A stretch of DNA of 64,000 nt from Thiocystis violacea (GCF_016583575.1 NZ_NRRG01000018.1:1-64000), one strand, 5' to 3'. Positions 42,290 through 52,700 are shown, counted from the stretch's first letter. Numbers and translations: made by a program. Notes: a model not told the origin generated them from the sequence alone.

Positions 42290-45276
42290 AGATCAAGTTC
42301 AACCCCGATCTGGACTTCCAGGCGGATGCCGTCGCGTCCATCGTCGATCTGTTCGAGGGCCAGGAGACCTGCCAGACCAACTTCACGGTCGGCGGCTTGG
42401 ACGCGGCGCCACAGATGGATTTTTACGAGCACCATCTCGGCATCGGCAACCGCCTCAAGCTGCTCGACGAGGACATCCTCTCGAACATCGGCAAGGTCCA
42501 GTTGCGCAACGGCCTCAAGCCTTCGACGACGTTGGGCGATCTCAACTTCACCGTCGAAATGGAGACGGGGACGGGCAAGACCTACGTCTACCTGCGCAGC
42601 ATCTTCGAGTTGCATCGCCGCTACGGCTTCACCAAGTTCATCGTCGTCGTGCCCTCCATTGCCATCAAGGAGGGCATCAACAAGTCGCTCCAGATGACCG
42701 ATGAGCACTTCCAGGGGCTCTACGACAACGTCCGCTTCGACTACTTCGTCTACGACTCCCAGAAGCTCGGCCAGGTCCGGAACTTCGCGACCAGCGACTG
42801 TATCCAGATCATGGTCATCAACATTGATGCCTTCCGGCGGAGCTTCACCGACCCCGGTAAGGAGTCGAAGGCCAACATCATCCACCGGCCGCACGATCGC
42901 ATGACGGGCGCCAAGCCGATCGAGTTCATTCAGGCCACCAACCCCATCGTCATCATCGACGAGCCGCAGACTGTCGATACCACGGCGAAGAGTGCCGAGG
43001 CACTCGCTTCGCTCAACCCGCTGTGCACCTTCCGCTACTCGGCGACCCACCGGGACAAGCACCACCAGGTTTTCCGACTGGACTCGGTGGATGCCTACGA
43101 GCGCAAGCTCGTCAAGCAGATCGAGGTAGCGGGGATCACGGTCGCCGACAGCCACAACAACGCCTATGTCCGGCTGATCAGCGTCGACAACAAGAGCGGT
43201 ATCTCCGCCCGTATCGAATACGACGCCATCCGCAAGGGCCAGATCACGCGGGAGCAGAAAAAGGTCAAGACGGGCGTCGACCTGGTGGAGCTGTCCGGCG
43301 GCAGGGACGTCTACGACGGCTACATTATCGAGGACATCTACTGCGCCGAGGGGCAGGAATACATCAGCTTCACCGGCACCGAGGCGGTCGTCCGACTCGG
43401 TCAGGCCATCGGCGAGGTCGACGACGATCAATACAAGCGCCTGCAGATCCGCAAGACCATTGAGGAGCACCTCGACAAGGAGCTCCGGCTGAGACCGAAA
43501 GGCATCAAGGTGCTGAGCCTCTTCTTCATCGACCGCGTGGCCAACTACCGCTCCTACGATGCGGATGGCACCCCCCTGAAGGGCAAGTATGCCGTGATGT
43601 TCGAGGAGGAGTACGCCAAGGCGATCAAGAAGCCCAAGTACAGCACGCTCTTCGAAGAAGTGGATCTGGAGACCGCGCCGGAGGGCGTTCACAACGGCTA
43701 CTTCGCCCAGGACAAGAAGAAGGACGCCGGGGGCAATGCCCGACTCAAGGAGTCAAGTGGCGACGGAACGGCCGCTGACGACGAAGGCGCCTACAACCTC
43801 ATCATGCGCGACAAGGAGAAGCTCCTGAGCTTCGACTCGAAGCTCAAGTTCATCTTTTCGCACTCGGCGCTTCGGGAGGGATGGGACAACCCAAACGTGT
43901 TCCAGATCTGCACCCTGAACGAGACCTCGTCGGTGATGAAGAAGCGCCAGGAGATCGGTCGCGGTCTGCGCATCTGTGTCGACCAGGAGGGCGAGCGCGT
44001 CTATGGATTCGAGGTCAATACGCTCACGGTCATGGCGAACGAGTCCTACGAGGAGTTTGCCCGCAAGCTGCAGAAAGAAATCGAGGAGGACACGGGTCTC
44101 CGCTTCGGTCTGGTCGAGAAGCACCTCTTCGCCAACATCCCGGTTCAGGACGCGAACGGGGAACAGCAGCCGCTCGGCGTCGAGGCATCCACGGCGGTCT
44201 GGGAGCACCTGAAGAACGAGGGGTATGTCGACAAGCAGGGCAAAGTGACCGACAAGCTCCGAAGCGCCCTGAAGGATGACTCATTGGAGCTACCCGGGGC
44301 CGTGGCTGAGCAGGCTGGACAAATCACTGCCTTGCTCAAGAAGGTGGCCGGCAGTCTCAACGTCAAGAACGCCGACGAAAGAACCAAGATCAGCCTGAAT
44401 AAGGGACGCTTTCTCGGCGATGACTTCAAGGCGCTTTGGGACCGCATCAAGTTCAAGACGACCTTCCGCGTGAGCTTCGATACCGAGGCCCTGATCCAGA
44501 CCTGCGCGGACGAGATCAAGAAGAGCCCAGTGGTCACCAAGGCCCGCTTCGTCTACCGCAAGAGCAAAGCCGAGATCAGCCGTGGCGGCGTTGGCATGGG
44601 CGAAGCCGCCCAGCAGACCCACAACTACGACGCCGAGCACATGCGGCCGCCCGATATCGTCTCCTTCCTGCAGAACGAGACCAACCTGACCCGGCGATCC
44701 CTCGTCGAGATCCTCCGCCGAAGTGGCCGGCTCGGGGACTTCAAGCGTAATCCGAACAAATTCATCGAGCAGGTTTCCGAGATCATCAAGAACCAGATGC
44801 GCCTGTTCATCGTCGACGGGATCAAGTATCACCGCATCGGCGACGAGGCGTTCTACGGGCAGGAGCTTTTCAAGGATCAAGAGCTCTTCGGGTACCTCAG
44901 CAAGAACATGGTGCAGGCAACAAAGTCGGTCTATGACCACGTCGTCTACGATTCGGACGTCGAGCGAGAGTTCGCCGAGAGACTGGACCAAAGCGGCGAC
45001 GTGAAGGTCTACGCCAAGCTCCCGGACTGGTTCAAGATCGAAACCCCACTCGGCACCTATAACCCCGACTGGGCGGTGCTGGTCGAGCGTGAAGGCATCG
45101 AACGCCTGTTCTTCATCGTGGAGACGAAGGGCAGCCTGCTCACCGACGCGCTCCGCCCGACCGAGCAGGGAAAGATCGACTGCGGAAAGGCCCACTTCAA
45201 GGCGCTGGGAACCAGCGTGGGCTTTGCCGTGGCGAACTCTTATGACAGCTTCGAGGGTACGTTCGACGCGAGCTAA
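42286..45276 (+). CDS. Type III Res-like helicase-endonuclease
   Basis: This is a 996-residue restriction subunit. It has an SF2 helicase core with Walker A METGTGKTYVYL (near 93) and box IVIIDEPQTVD (near 223), and motif VI MKKRQEIGRGLRICVD. The C-terminal endonuclease has NPDWAVLV followed by FFIVETKG, giving the D...ExK pattern. It closes the seven-gene operon that begins at 34115. The presence of both Mod and Res suggests a working type III-like system with extra helicase and nuclease subunits. Confidence 0.92.
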   Translation: MKIKFNPDLDFQADAVASIVDLFEGQETCQTNFTVGGLDAAPQMDFYEHHLGIGNRLKLLDEDILSNIGKVQLRNGLKPSTTLGDLNFTVEMETGTGKTYVYLRSIFELHRRYGFTKFIVVVPSIAIKEGINKSLQMTDEHFQGLYDNVRFDYFVYDSQKLGQVRNFATSDCIQIMVINIDAFRRSFTDPGKESKANIIHRPHDRMTGAKPIEFIQATNPIVIIDEPQTVDTTAKSAEALASLNPLCTFRYSATHRDKHHQVFRLDSVDAYERKLVKQIEVAGITVADSHNNAYVRLISVDNKSGISARIEYDAIRKGQITREQKKVKTGVDLVELSGGRDVYDGYIIEDIYCAEGQEYISFTGTEAVVRLGQAIGEVDDDQYKRLQIRKTIEEHLDKELRLRPKGIKVLSLFFIDRVANYRSYDADGTPLKGKYAVMFEEEYAKAIKKPKYSTLFEEVDLETAPEGVHNGYFAQDKKKDAGGNARLKESSGDGTAADDEGAYNLIMRDKEKLLSFDSKLKFIFSHSALREGWDNPNVFQICTLNETSSVMKKRQEIGRGLRICVDQEGERVYGFEVNTLTVMANESYEEFARKLQKEIEEDTGLRFGLVEKHLFANIPVQDANGEQQPLGVEASTAVWEHLKNEGYVDKQGKVTDKLRSALKDDSLELPGAVAEQAGQITALLKKVAGSLNVKNADERTKISLNKGRFLGDDFKALWDRIKFKTTFRVSFDTEALIQTCADEIKKSPVVTKARFVYRKSKAEISRGGVGMGEAAQQTHNYDAEHMRPPDIVSFLQNETNLTRRSLVEILRRSGRLGDFKRNPNKFIEQVSEIIKNQMRLFIVDGIKYHRIGDEAFYGQELFKDQELFGYLSKNMVQATKSVYDHVVYDSDVEREFAERLDQSGDVKVYAKLPDWFKIETPLGTYNPDWAVLVEREGIERLFFIVETKGSLLTDALRPTEQGKIDCGKAHFKALGTSVGFAVANSYDSFEGTFDAS

Positions 45277-45518
45277 CTGGCGAAGCCTCCGAATGCGCCG
45301 AGCGCTAAGTGGCTGGAGGGATTCGGCCTTGCCCATAACTCCGGCCACCGCGTCAGGACGAACCACAGCTGCCCCGCCGGATTGCCGATATGGGCGAGGA
45401 TCTACTCGACCGTATAGACATTAAAACGCCCGCTTTGCCTTGGACTTCTGCCTTTGAGAACCCGGGAACCGATGGCGCCAATGGGTTGTTTCCGTCCGAT
45501 GTTTGCAGGTCGCTACAG

Positions 45519-46670
45519 TTAGCGTTCCGGTCGCTGATGCTTCCCATACGGGTGTGGCCAGTGCAAATAGATACCGGTTCTCAGGACGGGGTCGAAGGAA
45601 AACACATGCTCGGTGGGCGATGCCTCGCAACGCCCGACCAGCCGACGCGGGAACTGCCGGCCGCCGGACTGTATGCGGACCTTTCTCTGGCATAGCGGGC
45701 AGACCGCGATGTAGCGCTTGACGAAAACGCGGTTCGCGTGGTGCTCCTCATCCCGCTTCAGTTCGATGACGCGATCGTCATGCCCGGACCAGTCTTGGAA
45801 TGGCTGCGGGGCGATGGCGATCCGGTTCTCGACCACCCGCATGAACCATCCCAAGGAGGCCCAGACTAACGCGACGACCATGACCAGCGAGATGCCTGTC
45901 TTTACGACCGCTTGCATATCCGGAGCGTAGGACAGCGAGAGAATCGGCAGCGCCGTAACGGCAAGGATGAAAATGGCTACCGGAATGGCGACCGAGAAAT
46001 AGATGGCCTTGCGGGCACCATTGAGCAGGATTCCGCTCTCCGCGAGACGCTCTAGGATCGGGCTTCTCGTCGCGGTATCAGTGTAGTAGCGAACCGTCGG
46101 CGCCTCTGTCTCTGTCGGTCTGACGAGATCGCTCCCGGTGAGTGAGCGCGGCAGCGCTTCGGGGGACGTGTCGACACGCGAGGCAGGATATTCGAATCGA
46201 AGCCAGTAGCGGGAAGGAGGGCCGCCTTTGCTTTGGTCTTTGCCGCACTTCGGAATCACGACCGGCCGCTGATCCGCAAACCTCTGTGTGACCCCCTCCT
46301 GCCGCTCTCCCCAGATCTTGTTCGCGGTCTTCCAGTAGCCCCTCACCTTCTTGCCGGCCTCTGCCGTGTCGGGCTCACGGCTTGCGTTGTGATACCAGTC
46401 TGGCCCTCCATCCCGCCCCACCTCCTCTGCAATCTCAAGCGCCGTGTAACCCTCTTGAGCCCGCTCCGGGTAGCGCTCGACTAACGCGCACAAAGCCTTG
46501 AGCAAGCGAAGCCCGTGGCTACGAACACTGCCGCGCCGTTCCTCCCAGGCGCTCATGATCTCACGGAGGTAAGTGGCTGATTCTTTAATATCCGAACCCG
46601 TTTGAAACCGGTTTCCTGGCTGTTGGGGCTCGGCGTCCGCGTCGAAACTCACTTCCGCACTCTCCTTCAA
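45519..46670 (-). CDS. Hypothetical membrane protein with zinc-ribbon-like motif
   Basis: This is a 383-residue protein with a helical, charged N-terminal half, two adjacent membrane segments (about 225-285: FSVAIPVAIFILAVTALPIL and a second), and a C-terminal soluble part with CPLCQRKVRI and a further Cys in GRCEAS. It is encoded on the strand opposite its neighbours. Its 5' end is divergent from the CoiA-like gene. I do not recognise the family; a membrane-linked defence effector is possible but unproven. Confidence 0.65.
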   Translation of the reverse strand: MKESAEVSFDADAEPQQPGNRFQTGSDIKESATYLREIMSAWEERRGSVRSHGLRLLKALCALVERYPERAQEGYTALEIAEEVGRDGGPDWYHNASREPDTAEAGKKVRGYWKTANKIWGERQEGVTQRFADQRPVVIPKCGKDQSKGGPPSRYWLRFEYPASRVDTSPEALPRSLTGSDLVRPTETEAPTVRYYTDTATRSPILERLAESGILLNGARKAIYFSVAIPVAIFILAVTALPILSLSYAPDMQAVVKTGISLVMVVALVWASLGWFMRVVENRIAIAPQPFQDWSGHDDRVIELKRDEEHHANRVFVKRYIAVCPLCQRKVRIQSGGRQFPRRLVGRCEASPTEHVFSFDPVLRTGIYLHWPHPYGKHQRPER

Positions 46671-46694
46671 CTCAATCGCTTCGAGGTATCAAGC

Positions 46695-47606
46695 ATGGAA
46701 ACCGGAAACCTATTTCAGAAATTCGGAATCGACAAGAACGGCCGCGTCGTCTCGGTACAGGACGTGCTGCGGGGCAAGGCGTGTGAATGCTGCTGCCCGG
46801 TGTGCGGCGAGATGCTGATCGCCCGCCAAGGCGACGTGCGGGTGTGGCATTTCGCCCACGAAGGCGGGGCGGACTGCGAGGGCGCCTCTGAGGGCGCTCT
46901 GCATTGCGCGGCGAAGCAGATCGTCGTCGATCGAGGCAGGATCGCGGTTCCCGCCTTGGAAGTGCGCATGCGCCACCAATTGGCGGACGGCCGAATCGGA
47001 GAGGCGGCTGCCGCTATCCCCAGCGAGACCTGGGACCTGAATGACCTGTGTACCGAAGTGTCCGTAGGTTCTCTCCGCATCGACGTGGCAGCGACCCGCG
47101 ACGGAGCTCCTCTCTTCATCGAGATCGCCGTCACCCATTTTGCAGACCAGCACAAGGAGCAATCCCTGGGAAACCTTGGTGTTCCTTGCTTCGAGATCGC
47201 TTTGGATGGGCTTCACGCCGAAGAATGGGATTGGCAGACCCTCGAGCACCAGGTTCTCTGGTGTTCCGAAAATCGTCACTGGTTATTCCATCCTGAGATT
47301 CAGCGCCTAGAGCGGGACGTTCAGCGGATGGCCATTGCTAAAGCGTTGGAGGCCGCACCGCTGGCTAGTCATGCCCCGTCACAGTTGAAAGGGCGGCTCT
47401 ACGGCTGCCCGATCCGGTTGACCGATCGGGGTTGGGGACTGTGTCTTTGGTGGGCATGGAGCGAGCAAGTCAACCCGATCCTAAAGGCCGTCGCGAAGAG
47501 CTTCGGCGGTCAGTGGAGACCTCAGTACAAAAACTGGGTCATTCCGTTGGGCTCCAAGGCGGCAATTATTTCCCAACTTAAGGAACTGGGCGCTGAATTC
47601 GATTAG
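46695..47606 (+). CDS. CoiA-like nuclease-family protein
   Basis: This is a 303-residue protein. An N-terminal cysteine cluster (CECCCPVCGEMLIARQG) and RVWHFAHEGGADC are followed by EGALHCAAKQIV, the pattern of competence CoiA-like proteins, which carry a PD-(D/E)XK-type nuclease fold (IDVAATRDGAPLFIEIAVTH). The C-terminal part is DUF-like. The start at 46695 was chosen over an earlier ATG within the divergent gene. Such genes turn up in mobile and defence regions; the substrate is unknown. Confidence 0.75.
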   Translation: METGNLFQKFGIDKNGRVVSVQDVLRGKACECCCPVCGEMLIARQGDVRVWHFAHEGGADCEGASEGALHCAAKQIVVDRGRIAVPALEVRMRHQLADGRIGEAAAAIPSETWDLNDLCTEVSVGSLRIDVAATRDGAPLFIEIAVTHFADQHKEQSLGNLGVPCFEIALDGLHAEEWDWQTLEHQVLWCSENRHWLFHPEIQRLERDVQRMAIAKALEAAPLASHAPSQLKGRLYGCPIRLTDRGWGLCLWWAWSEQVNPILKAVAKSFGGQWRPQYKNWVIPLGSKAAIISQLKELGAEFD

Positions 47607-47702
47607 CGTCCCATTTCGCTCGCCCTCATCATAGTGCCCACGCGCATTAACCAAGCAACATGGTTGTGGTTGTTCGTTGACAGTGAGACGTGTCCGCCTA
47701 TG

Positions 47703-47770
47703 TTGACACATAACACATTATATTGTGTTTGACATCCTACGTGATCTCAATATCATGTGTAGTACACATG
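47703..47770 (+). promoter_or_regulatory. Promoter with nested palindromic operators for the ubiquitin-like operon
   Basis: A sigma-70-like promoter is visible: TTGACA (47729-47734), a 16-bp spacer and TATCAT (47751-47756). An 18-bp palindrome AACACA-TTATAT-TGTGTT (47712-47729) abuts the -35 box, and a perfect 17-bp palindrome CATGTGT-AGT-ACACATG (47754-47770) covers the end of the -10 and the start point. Both look like repressor sites. The region is AT-rich compared with its surroundings. Confidence 0.6.
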
Positions 47771-47790
47771 AAGACTCTGAGGTTATTCCT

Positions 47791-47943
47791 ATGGCTTCAA
47801 GCAACAGCCACACCGGGCACCGTAGCTCTAAGACGGGGCGTTTTGTGAAAGAGAGTACGGCTCGTCGGTCTCCGGCGACGCACCAGAAAGAATCGATTCC
47901 TAACCCTGGGAGAGGCGATACGGGTCGGTCGAAACGGAAGTAA
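47791..47943 (+). CDS. Small basic protein, first gene of the ubiquitin-like operon
   Basis: This is a 50-residue Ser/Arg/Lys-rich protein with the run SSKTGRFVKESTARRSP, a pattern seen in many small uncharacterised proteobacterial proteins. The ATG at 47791 follows a GAGG site. The DUF1883 gene starts three bases after its stop. It may be a small regulator or target. An earlier in-frame ATG overlaps the promoter and is unlikely. Confidence 0.55.
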   Translation: MASSNSHTGHRSSKTGRFVKESTARRSPATHQKESIPNPGRGDTGRSKRK

Positions 47944-47946
47944 GCG

Positions 47947-48312
47947 ATGACCGCACTGTTCATCGGGAGATCCTTCATCTTGAAATTCATCCATACCGAC
48001 CTTGTTTACAGGCAGAAAGGTGAGATCGTAGAGATATCTTTGGCGAATGGCGCAAATGTGCGACTGATGGACAGTGCGAGATTTCCCCGATACAGAGCGG
48101 GACACGATCATCGCTATTACGGTGGGCTCGCGAAGCGCTCTCCGATCAATCTGGCCATCTCGAACGCGTGGAGCTGGCATGTCGCGGTCGATGCGCAGGG
48201 TTTGCGGAGCAGAACGCGGGCGTCCATCCTGATATTGCACTACCCCCTGCCAGCGCTGGAAGAAACGCCCTGGTCGGCTGTTTGCAATGCGGGAAGCGAG
48301 GCTGGGAAATGA
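47947..48312 (+). CDS. DUF1883 domain protein
   Basis: This is a 121-residue protein with the DUF1883 pattern: KFIHTDLVYRQKGEIVEISL, NVRLMDSARFPRYRAG, HRYYGG, then WSWHVAVDAQG. The fold is a small beta-sandwich, and in other genomes it occurs alone or fused to TIR-type domains. Its role here may be sensing or binding. Its stop overlaps the start of the sigma-like gene (ATGA). Confidence 0.75.
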   Translation: MTALFIGRSFILKFIHTDLVYRQKGEIVEISLANGANVRLMDSARFPRYRAGHDHRYYGGLAKRSPINLAISNAWSWHVAVDAQGLRSRTRASILILHYPLPALEETPWSAVCNAGSEAGK

Positions 48313-49160
48313 AGCAGTTGGACGGAGCTGTAGGCACAGGGCAAGACGTGCGCCGCACGGGCGAAGCGATCGTAGCTCCATTGCGCAAACGACGCCTCAG
48401 CGGCGAACTCTACGAGCGCGACTCGAAGATAGAAGTGCTGATCGCCGAATTGGCGGTCCTGCCGCATGACGAATTGATTGCCAGAGCGGGAATCACCGAG
48501 CGCTCCGACCCCGGCTACATCCCCAGCGAATGCCTCGTCTACTTCATTCGTGCGAGCCGTCACGATGACAACGAGGCGTTGTTTGAACGCCTCTATCGGA
48601 TACTGATGAGGCGAGTGCTGCACAGCTTGCCCAAGGCGGAAAGCTCTGATGGCAAGACGGAATCACTGACGCGCGGGGCCGTACGCGACAAGGTGTTCGG
48701 CCAGTTCGTCGAGTTCCTTTCGGCGGATCGCATCGACTATGTCGACAAGCTCGACTACTTCGAGGTGCGCTTCGACGGCGCGCTGGCAAACCTGCGGCGC
48801 GATGCACAGAAAAATGCCTGGCGCGACGAGAATCGTTCCCAGCCCCTCGAATATGACGAGGAGAGTGGTGCACTGGCACCCGAGGTCGAGGCAGCCGCAG
48901 GGATCTACGATCCTTTTGTCGCGTCGGATTTCGACGATCCGGCTTTCCGGTCGCGCCTAGATGCCGCGATTGAAGCTCTGCCAACAGAACAAAGCAGGAT
49001 CATTCACATGCTTACACAAGGCTTCCCCATCGACTCTAAGGAGCCGGACGTTATGACCATCACCAGGGTTCTGGGTCGCTCGGAAAGAACCATCCGAACC
49101 TACCGCGACAAGGCTTTCGCCGCTCTGCGAGCGGCAATGGCCGACGGAGAAGAGCGGTGA
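48309..49160 (+). CDS. Sigma-factor-like protein
   Basis: This 283-residue protein has a C-terminal region resembling sigma-70 region 4: ALPTEQSRIIHMLTQG and then VLGRSERTIRTYRDKAFAAL, a helix-turn-helix. The middle part (FERLYRILMRRVLHSLP to ANLRRDAQKNAW) has the helical layout of an ECF region 2. It may direct transcription of its own operon or act as an atypical DNA-binding adaptor. The next gene begins with GTGA overlap. Confidence 0.7.
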   Translation: MKQLDGAVGTGQDVRRTGEAIVAPLRKRRLSGELYERDSKIEVLIAELAVLPHDELIARAGITERSDPGYIPSECLVYFIRASRHDDNEALFERLYRILMRRVLHSLPKAESSDGKTESLTRGAVRDKVFGQFVEFLSADRIDYVDKLDYFEVRFDGALANLRRDAQKNAWRDENRSQPLEYDEESGALAPEVEAAAGIYDPFVASDFDDPAFRSRLDAAIEALPTEQSRIIHMLTQGFPIDSKEPDVMTITRVLGRSERTIRTYRDKAFAALRAAMADGEER

Positions 49161-49735
49161 GCCCCGCCGGCGGCCGTCCATCCCGCGAGTCCGTGCTCGA
49201 TGCGTTCGCGGTCGAGAGCGAGCCTGGCCGCTCGACTTTGGAACGTTATCTGCGGCTTTATCCGGAATATGCTGAAGACATCATTGACCTCTCGCGCGAA
49301 CTCAGCCGTGAAATTCCCGAAGACGTCGCACCGCTTTCTGCCGCCGATCAGGCGCTGATCGATGCCGCCTGGTTGCAACACGCGAAGGCGATGCCGGCGG
49401 CGCCGGTCGACCCTTTCGCGGCGCTGACGGTCGAGGACTGGCGCATAGTCGCCAAGCGTCTGGGTGTGCCCCGGCAGGTTGTGACCGCTCTACGCGAACG
49501 GCGGGTCTCTCTCGTCAGTATCCCGCAAGGCTTCCTGGCGACGTTGGCTGAGGCGATGCGCAGCTCTGTGGCGCAGTTGGAGGCGTCTTGGGGCTCGACT
49601 CAGTTGGCCGGAGTGCGCAGCTATAAGGCCGACAGTAAGCCGGTGGTCGGCGAGCAGGTCACCTTCGAGCAAGTGCTGATCGATGCCGGCGTCTCGCCCG
49701 AGAGGCGCACTGGGCTGATGGAGGGAGCGAACTGA
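49157..49735 (+). CDS. Small helical regulator paired with the ImmA/IrrE gene
   Basis: This is a 192-residue protein. The N-terminal part (STLERYLRLYPEYAEDIIDL) is helical, and the middle part (DWRIVAKRLGVPRQVVTAL) looks like a helix-turn-helix. ImmA/IrrE proteases usually cleave or partner an adjacent DNA-binding regulator, and this gene directly precedes such a protease. It is therefore the best candidate for the repressor that the protease inactivates (inference). It may also be an anti-sigma-type partner of the preceding gene. Confidence 0.6.
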   Translation: MSPAGGRPSRESVLDAFAVESEPGRSTLERYLRLYPEYAEDIIDLSRELSREIPEDVAPLSAADQALIDAAWLQHAKAMPAAPVDPFAALTVEDWRIVAKRLGVPRQVVTALRERRVSLVSIPQGFLATLAEAMRSSVAQLEASWGSTQLAGVRSYKADSKPVVGEQVTFEQVLIDAGVSPERRTGLMEGAN

Positions 49736-49736
49736 C

Positions 49737-52700
49737 ATGGATGGCGTGGAACTCGCCAGGCAAGCCGCCGCCGAGCTTCACGCTTGCCTCGTCGCATCTG
49801 GCGCTGATCCCTGGTCGCCCTATGACTTTGCTGTCGCCGAGGCCAAACGGCGGGGGATCGACGTCGAGCCGACGGCGGCGGGGGCCGCTATGCTCAATGG
49901 CGGTCGTGCGACCTTTATCGCCGCCGATGATCTGATCCTCCACGAGGATATCGGATCTCAGTTCGAACAAGCCTTCCTCGTGGCGCACGAGATCGGCCAT
50001 ATTGAGCTTGGCGACGATCCTGATGACGAACCGGTGCCGACAATTGCTCCGGCCCGCGCAACTGAACCCTCGCCGGTCGGTATGGATAGGGTTGTCGACT
50101 ATGGACACAGGCAACGCCGCGAGGTCCAGATGGATCTGTTCGCGCGCGAGCTGCTGCTTCCCCGCACCGTCGCGTGGGCACTCCACGTCGACCAAGGGCT
50201 CTCCGCCTCCTCCATCGCGGCAAGGCTCGGCGCGCAGTTCGAAGTCGTTGCACAGCAGTTGTTCGATGCGCTGCTGCTACCAACGGTACCTCCTGCCGCG
50301 ACTGCGACGCATATAGAACGGCCGCTCAATCCGCTGCAAGCGGCGGCGGCGGGGCATCGTGGCGAAGCTTATCTGCTCGAAGCAGGTCCTGGCACCGGCA
50401 AGACGCAGACGCTGATCGCGCGCGTCGAGGGCCTTCTGGCAGAGCACGTCGATCCGAGGCGGATCTTGCTGTTGACCTTCTCGAACAAGGCGTCGGGCGA
50501 AATGGCAGAGCGGATCGCGCGCAAGGAGCCCGAGGCGGCGGCCGCGATGTGGATCGGCACGTTCCATGCATTCGGCCTCGATATCATCCGTCGCTTCCAT
50601 GTGGAACTAGGTCTCCCAAGAGATCCGCGGATGATAGATCGGACGGAGGCGCTGGAGCTCCTCGAAGATGAATTCCCGCGCCTGAGGCTCGCGCATTATC
50701 GCAATCTCTACGATCCGACCCAGATCATCGCCGACATGCTGGCCGCCTTCTCGCGAGCAAAGGATGAGGTGGTCGAAACCGAAACTTACGCCGCGCTCGC
50801 CGAGGCGATGCTCGCCAAGGCGGCGGGCTCCGAGGCGCGCAAGGCTGCTGAGCGCGCTAGCGAGGTGGTTCGCGTCTACGCCGCCTATGAACAGCTGAAG
50901 CGCAGCGCGCATTGCGTCGACTTCGGAGATCTTGTCGCCCTTCCAGTTAAGTTGCTCGAGACCAATGCAGCCATCCGTGAAACGCTGCAGGCGCAATATG
51001 ACCACGTCCTCGTCGACGAATATCAGGACGTGAACCGCAGCAGTGTGCGCTTGCTGAGCGCGCTGCGGCCAAGCGGTCGCAATCTCTGGATGGTTGGCGA
51101 TGCCAAGCAGTCGATTTACCGTTTTCGCGGCGCCTCATCATTCAACATGAGTCGGTTCGGCAAGGAAGACTTTCCCGGCGGCAAGCGCGGTCGATTGAAA
51201 CGCAACTATCGTTCGACGCCCGAGATTGTTGCCAGCTTCTCCAGCTTCTCTATCACGATGCGAGGCGGTGATGCGGACAGTGGTCTCGAAGCGGATCGAG
51301 ACTCCAATGGGCATAGGCCAGAGTTGCGCACGGTGCAGCGCGCCGAACAGCAGCAGGTCGCTTTGGCCGACGCAATCGAGGAGCTCAGACGCGAGGGCTA
51401 TGCCTATCGCGACCAGGCGGTCCTATGCACCGGCAACGAAAAGCTGTCGACGATCGGGCAGGATCTCGAACGGCTTGGCGTGCCTGTCCTATTCCTGGGC
51501 AGTCTGTTCGAGCGGGATGAGGTCAAAGATCTCTTAGCGCTCCTCTCGATCCTTGTTGACCGGCGGGCCATGGGGCTGGTGCGCATTGCCTGCTGGCCCG
51601 AGTTTGCCACCGCCTTCGCGGATGTGGTTGCGGTTTTTGACCATCTGCGCACGGCCGAACATGTACCGGCCAGCTGGCTGCGGCATGGCGAAACGATCCG
51701 CGGTTTAAGCGAAACCGGGCGGCAGGCCCTTGCCAATCTCGCGGCTGCGCTCGATGGATACGATCAGACGGCTACGCCTTGGACCGTGCTCGCGACGCTG
51801 CTGCTCGACCGCACCCGCATCGCCGCACGCTTCGGGAAGTCGGCAGATCTCTCCGATCGCACGCGCAGCATCGCGATCTGGCAGTTCCTCAACTTTGTGA
51901 GGGTGCAGCCGGCCGGACCCGGATTGCCCATTACGCGCCTGCTCGATCGCGTGCGCAGGCTGGTCCGGCTAGGTGATGATCGAGACCTGCGTCAGCTTCC
52001 GGTAGCCGCGCAACATCTGGACGCCGTGCGGCTAATGACCATCCACGGCGCTAAAGGCCTAGAGTTCGGTGGCGTCCATATCCCGGGTCTCAATAGCGAC
52101 ACCATCCCGCGCACGCCGTCTGCACCGTCTTGTCCTGCACCTGAAGGAATGATCGCGGGGGCAGAAGGCGGCGCGCTGGAGGCGTTTCGCGCCGGCCAAG
52201 TCGAGGAGCAGGAATGCCTCTTTTATGTGGCTCAGTCACGTGCCCGCGATCGCCTGATTCTTTATGCGCCGACAGAGAAGAGTAACGGCCACAATCGACC
52301 ACTTTCACCATTCCTAGACCGCCTCGGAGCCACCTTGACACACCGTTTTCTGTTGCCTGAGCGGGCGCTTCCCGTGGCAGCGGAAGCGCGGGGTGTCGAC
52401 CTGGTCATCGACGGCCGGCTGAGTTTCGGGGCTTCACAAATCGCTCTTTATGAATCCTGCCCGCGGCGTTTCTTCTACACACATATTTTGCAGGTGGGCG
52501 GACGGCGGCCCGCAACCGCCTTCATGTCTCTGCACGAGGCGGTTCGCACAGTCATCGAGACGCTAATCGCGTCAGATGTCCCCGTAACCGAGCGGAACCT
52601 GGAAGAGCATACCGACGCGGCGCTCGCCGGCCAGGGGCTGGCCGACCACGGCTACTGCGCTGAATTCCGCGATCTAGCCCTAGAGATGCTGCGCTTCTTC

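Noticed and set aside
42193..43692. Long open frame on the minus strand across the start of the Res gene
   Set aside because: It is antisense to a gene with clear helicase motifs, has a composition typical of reversed GC-rich coding, and no recognisable domain.
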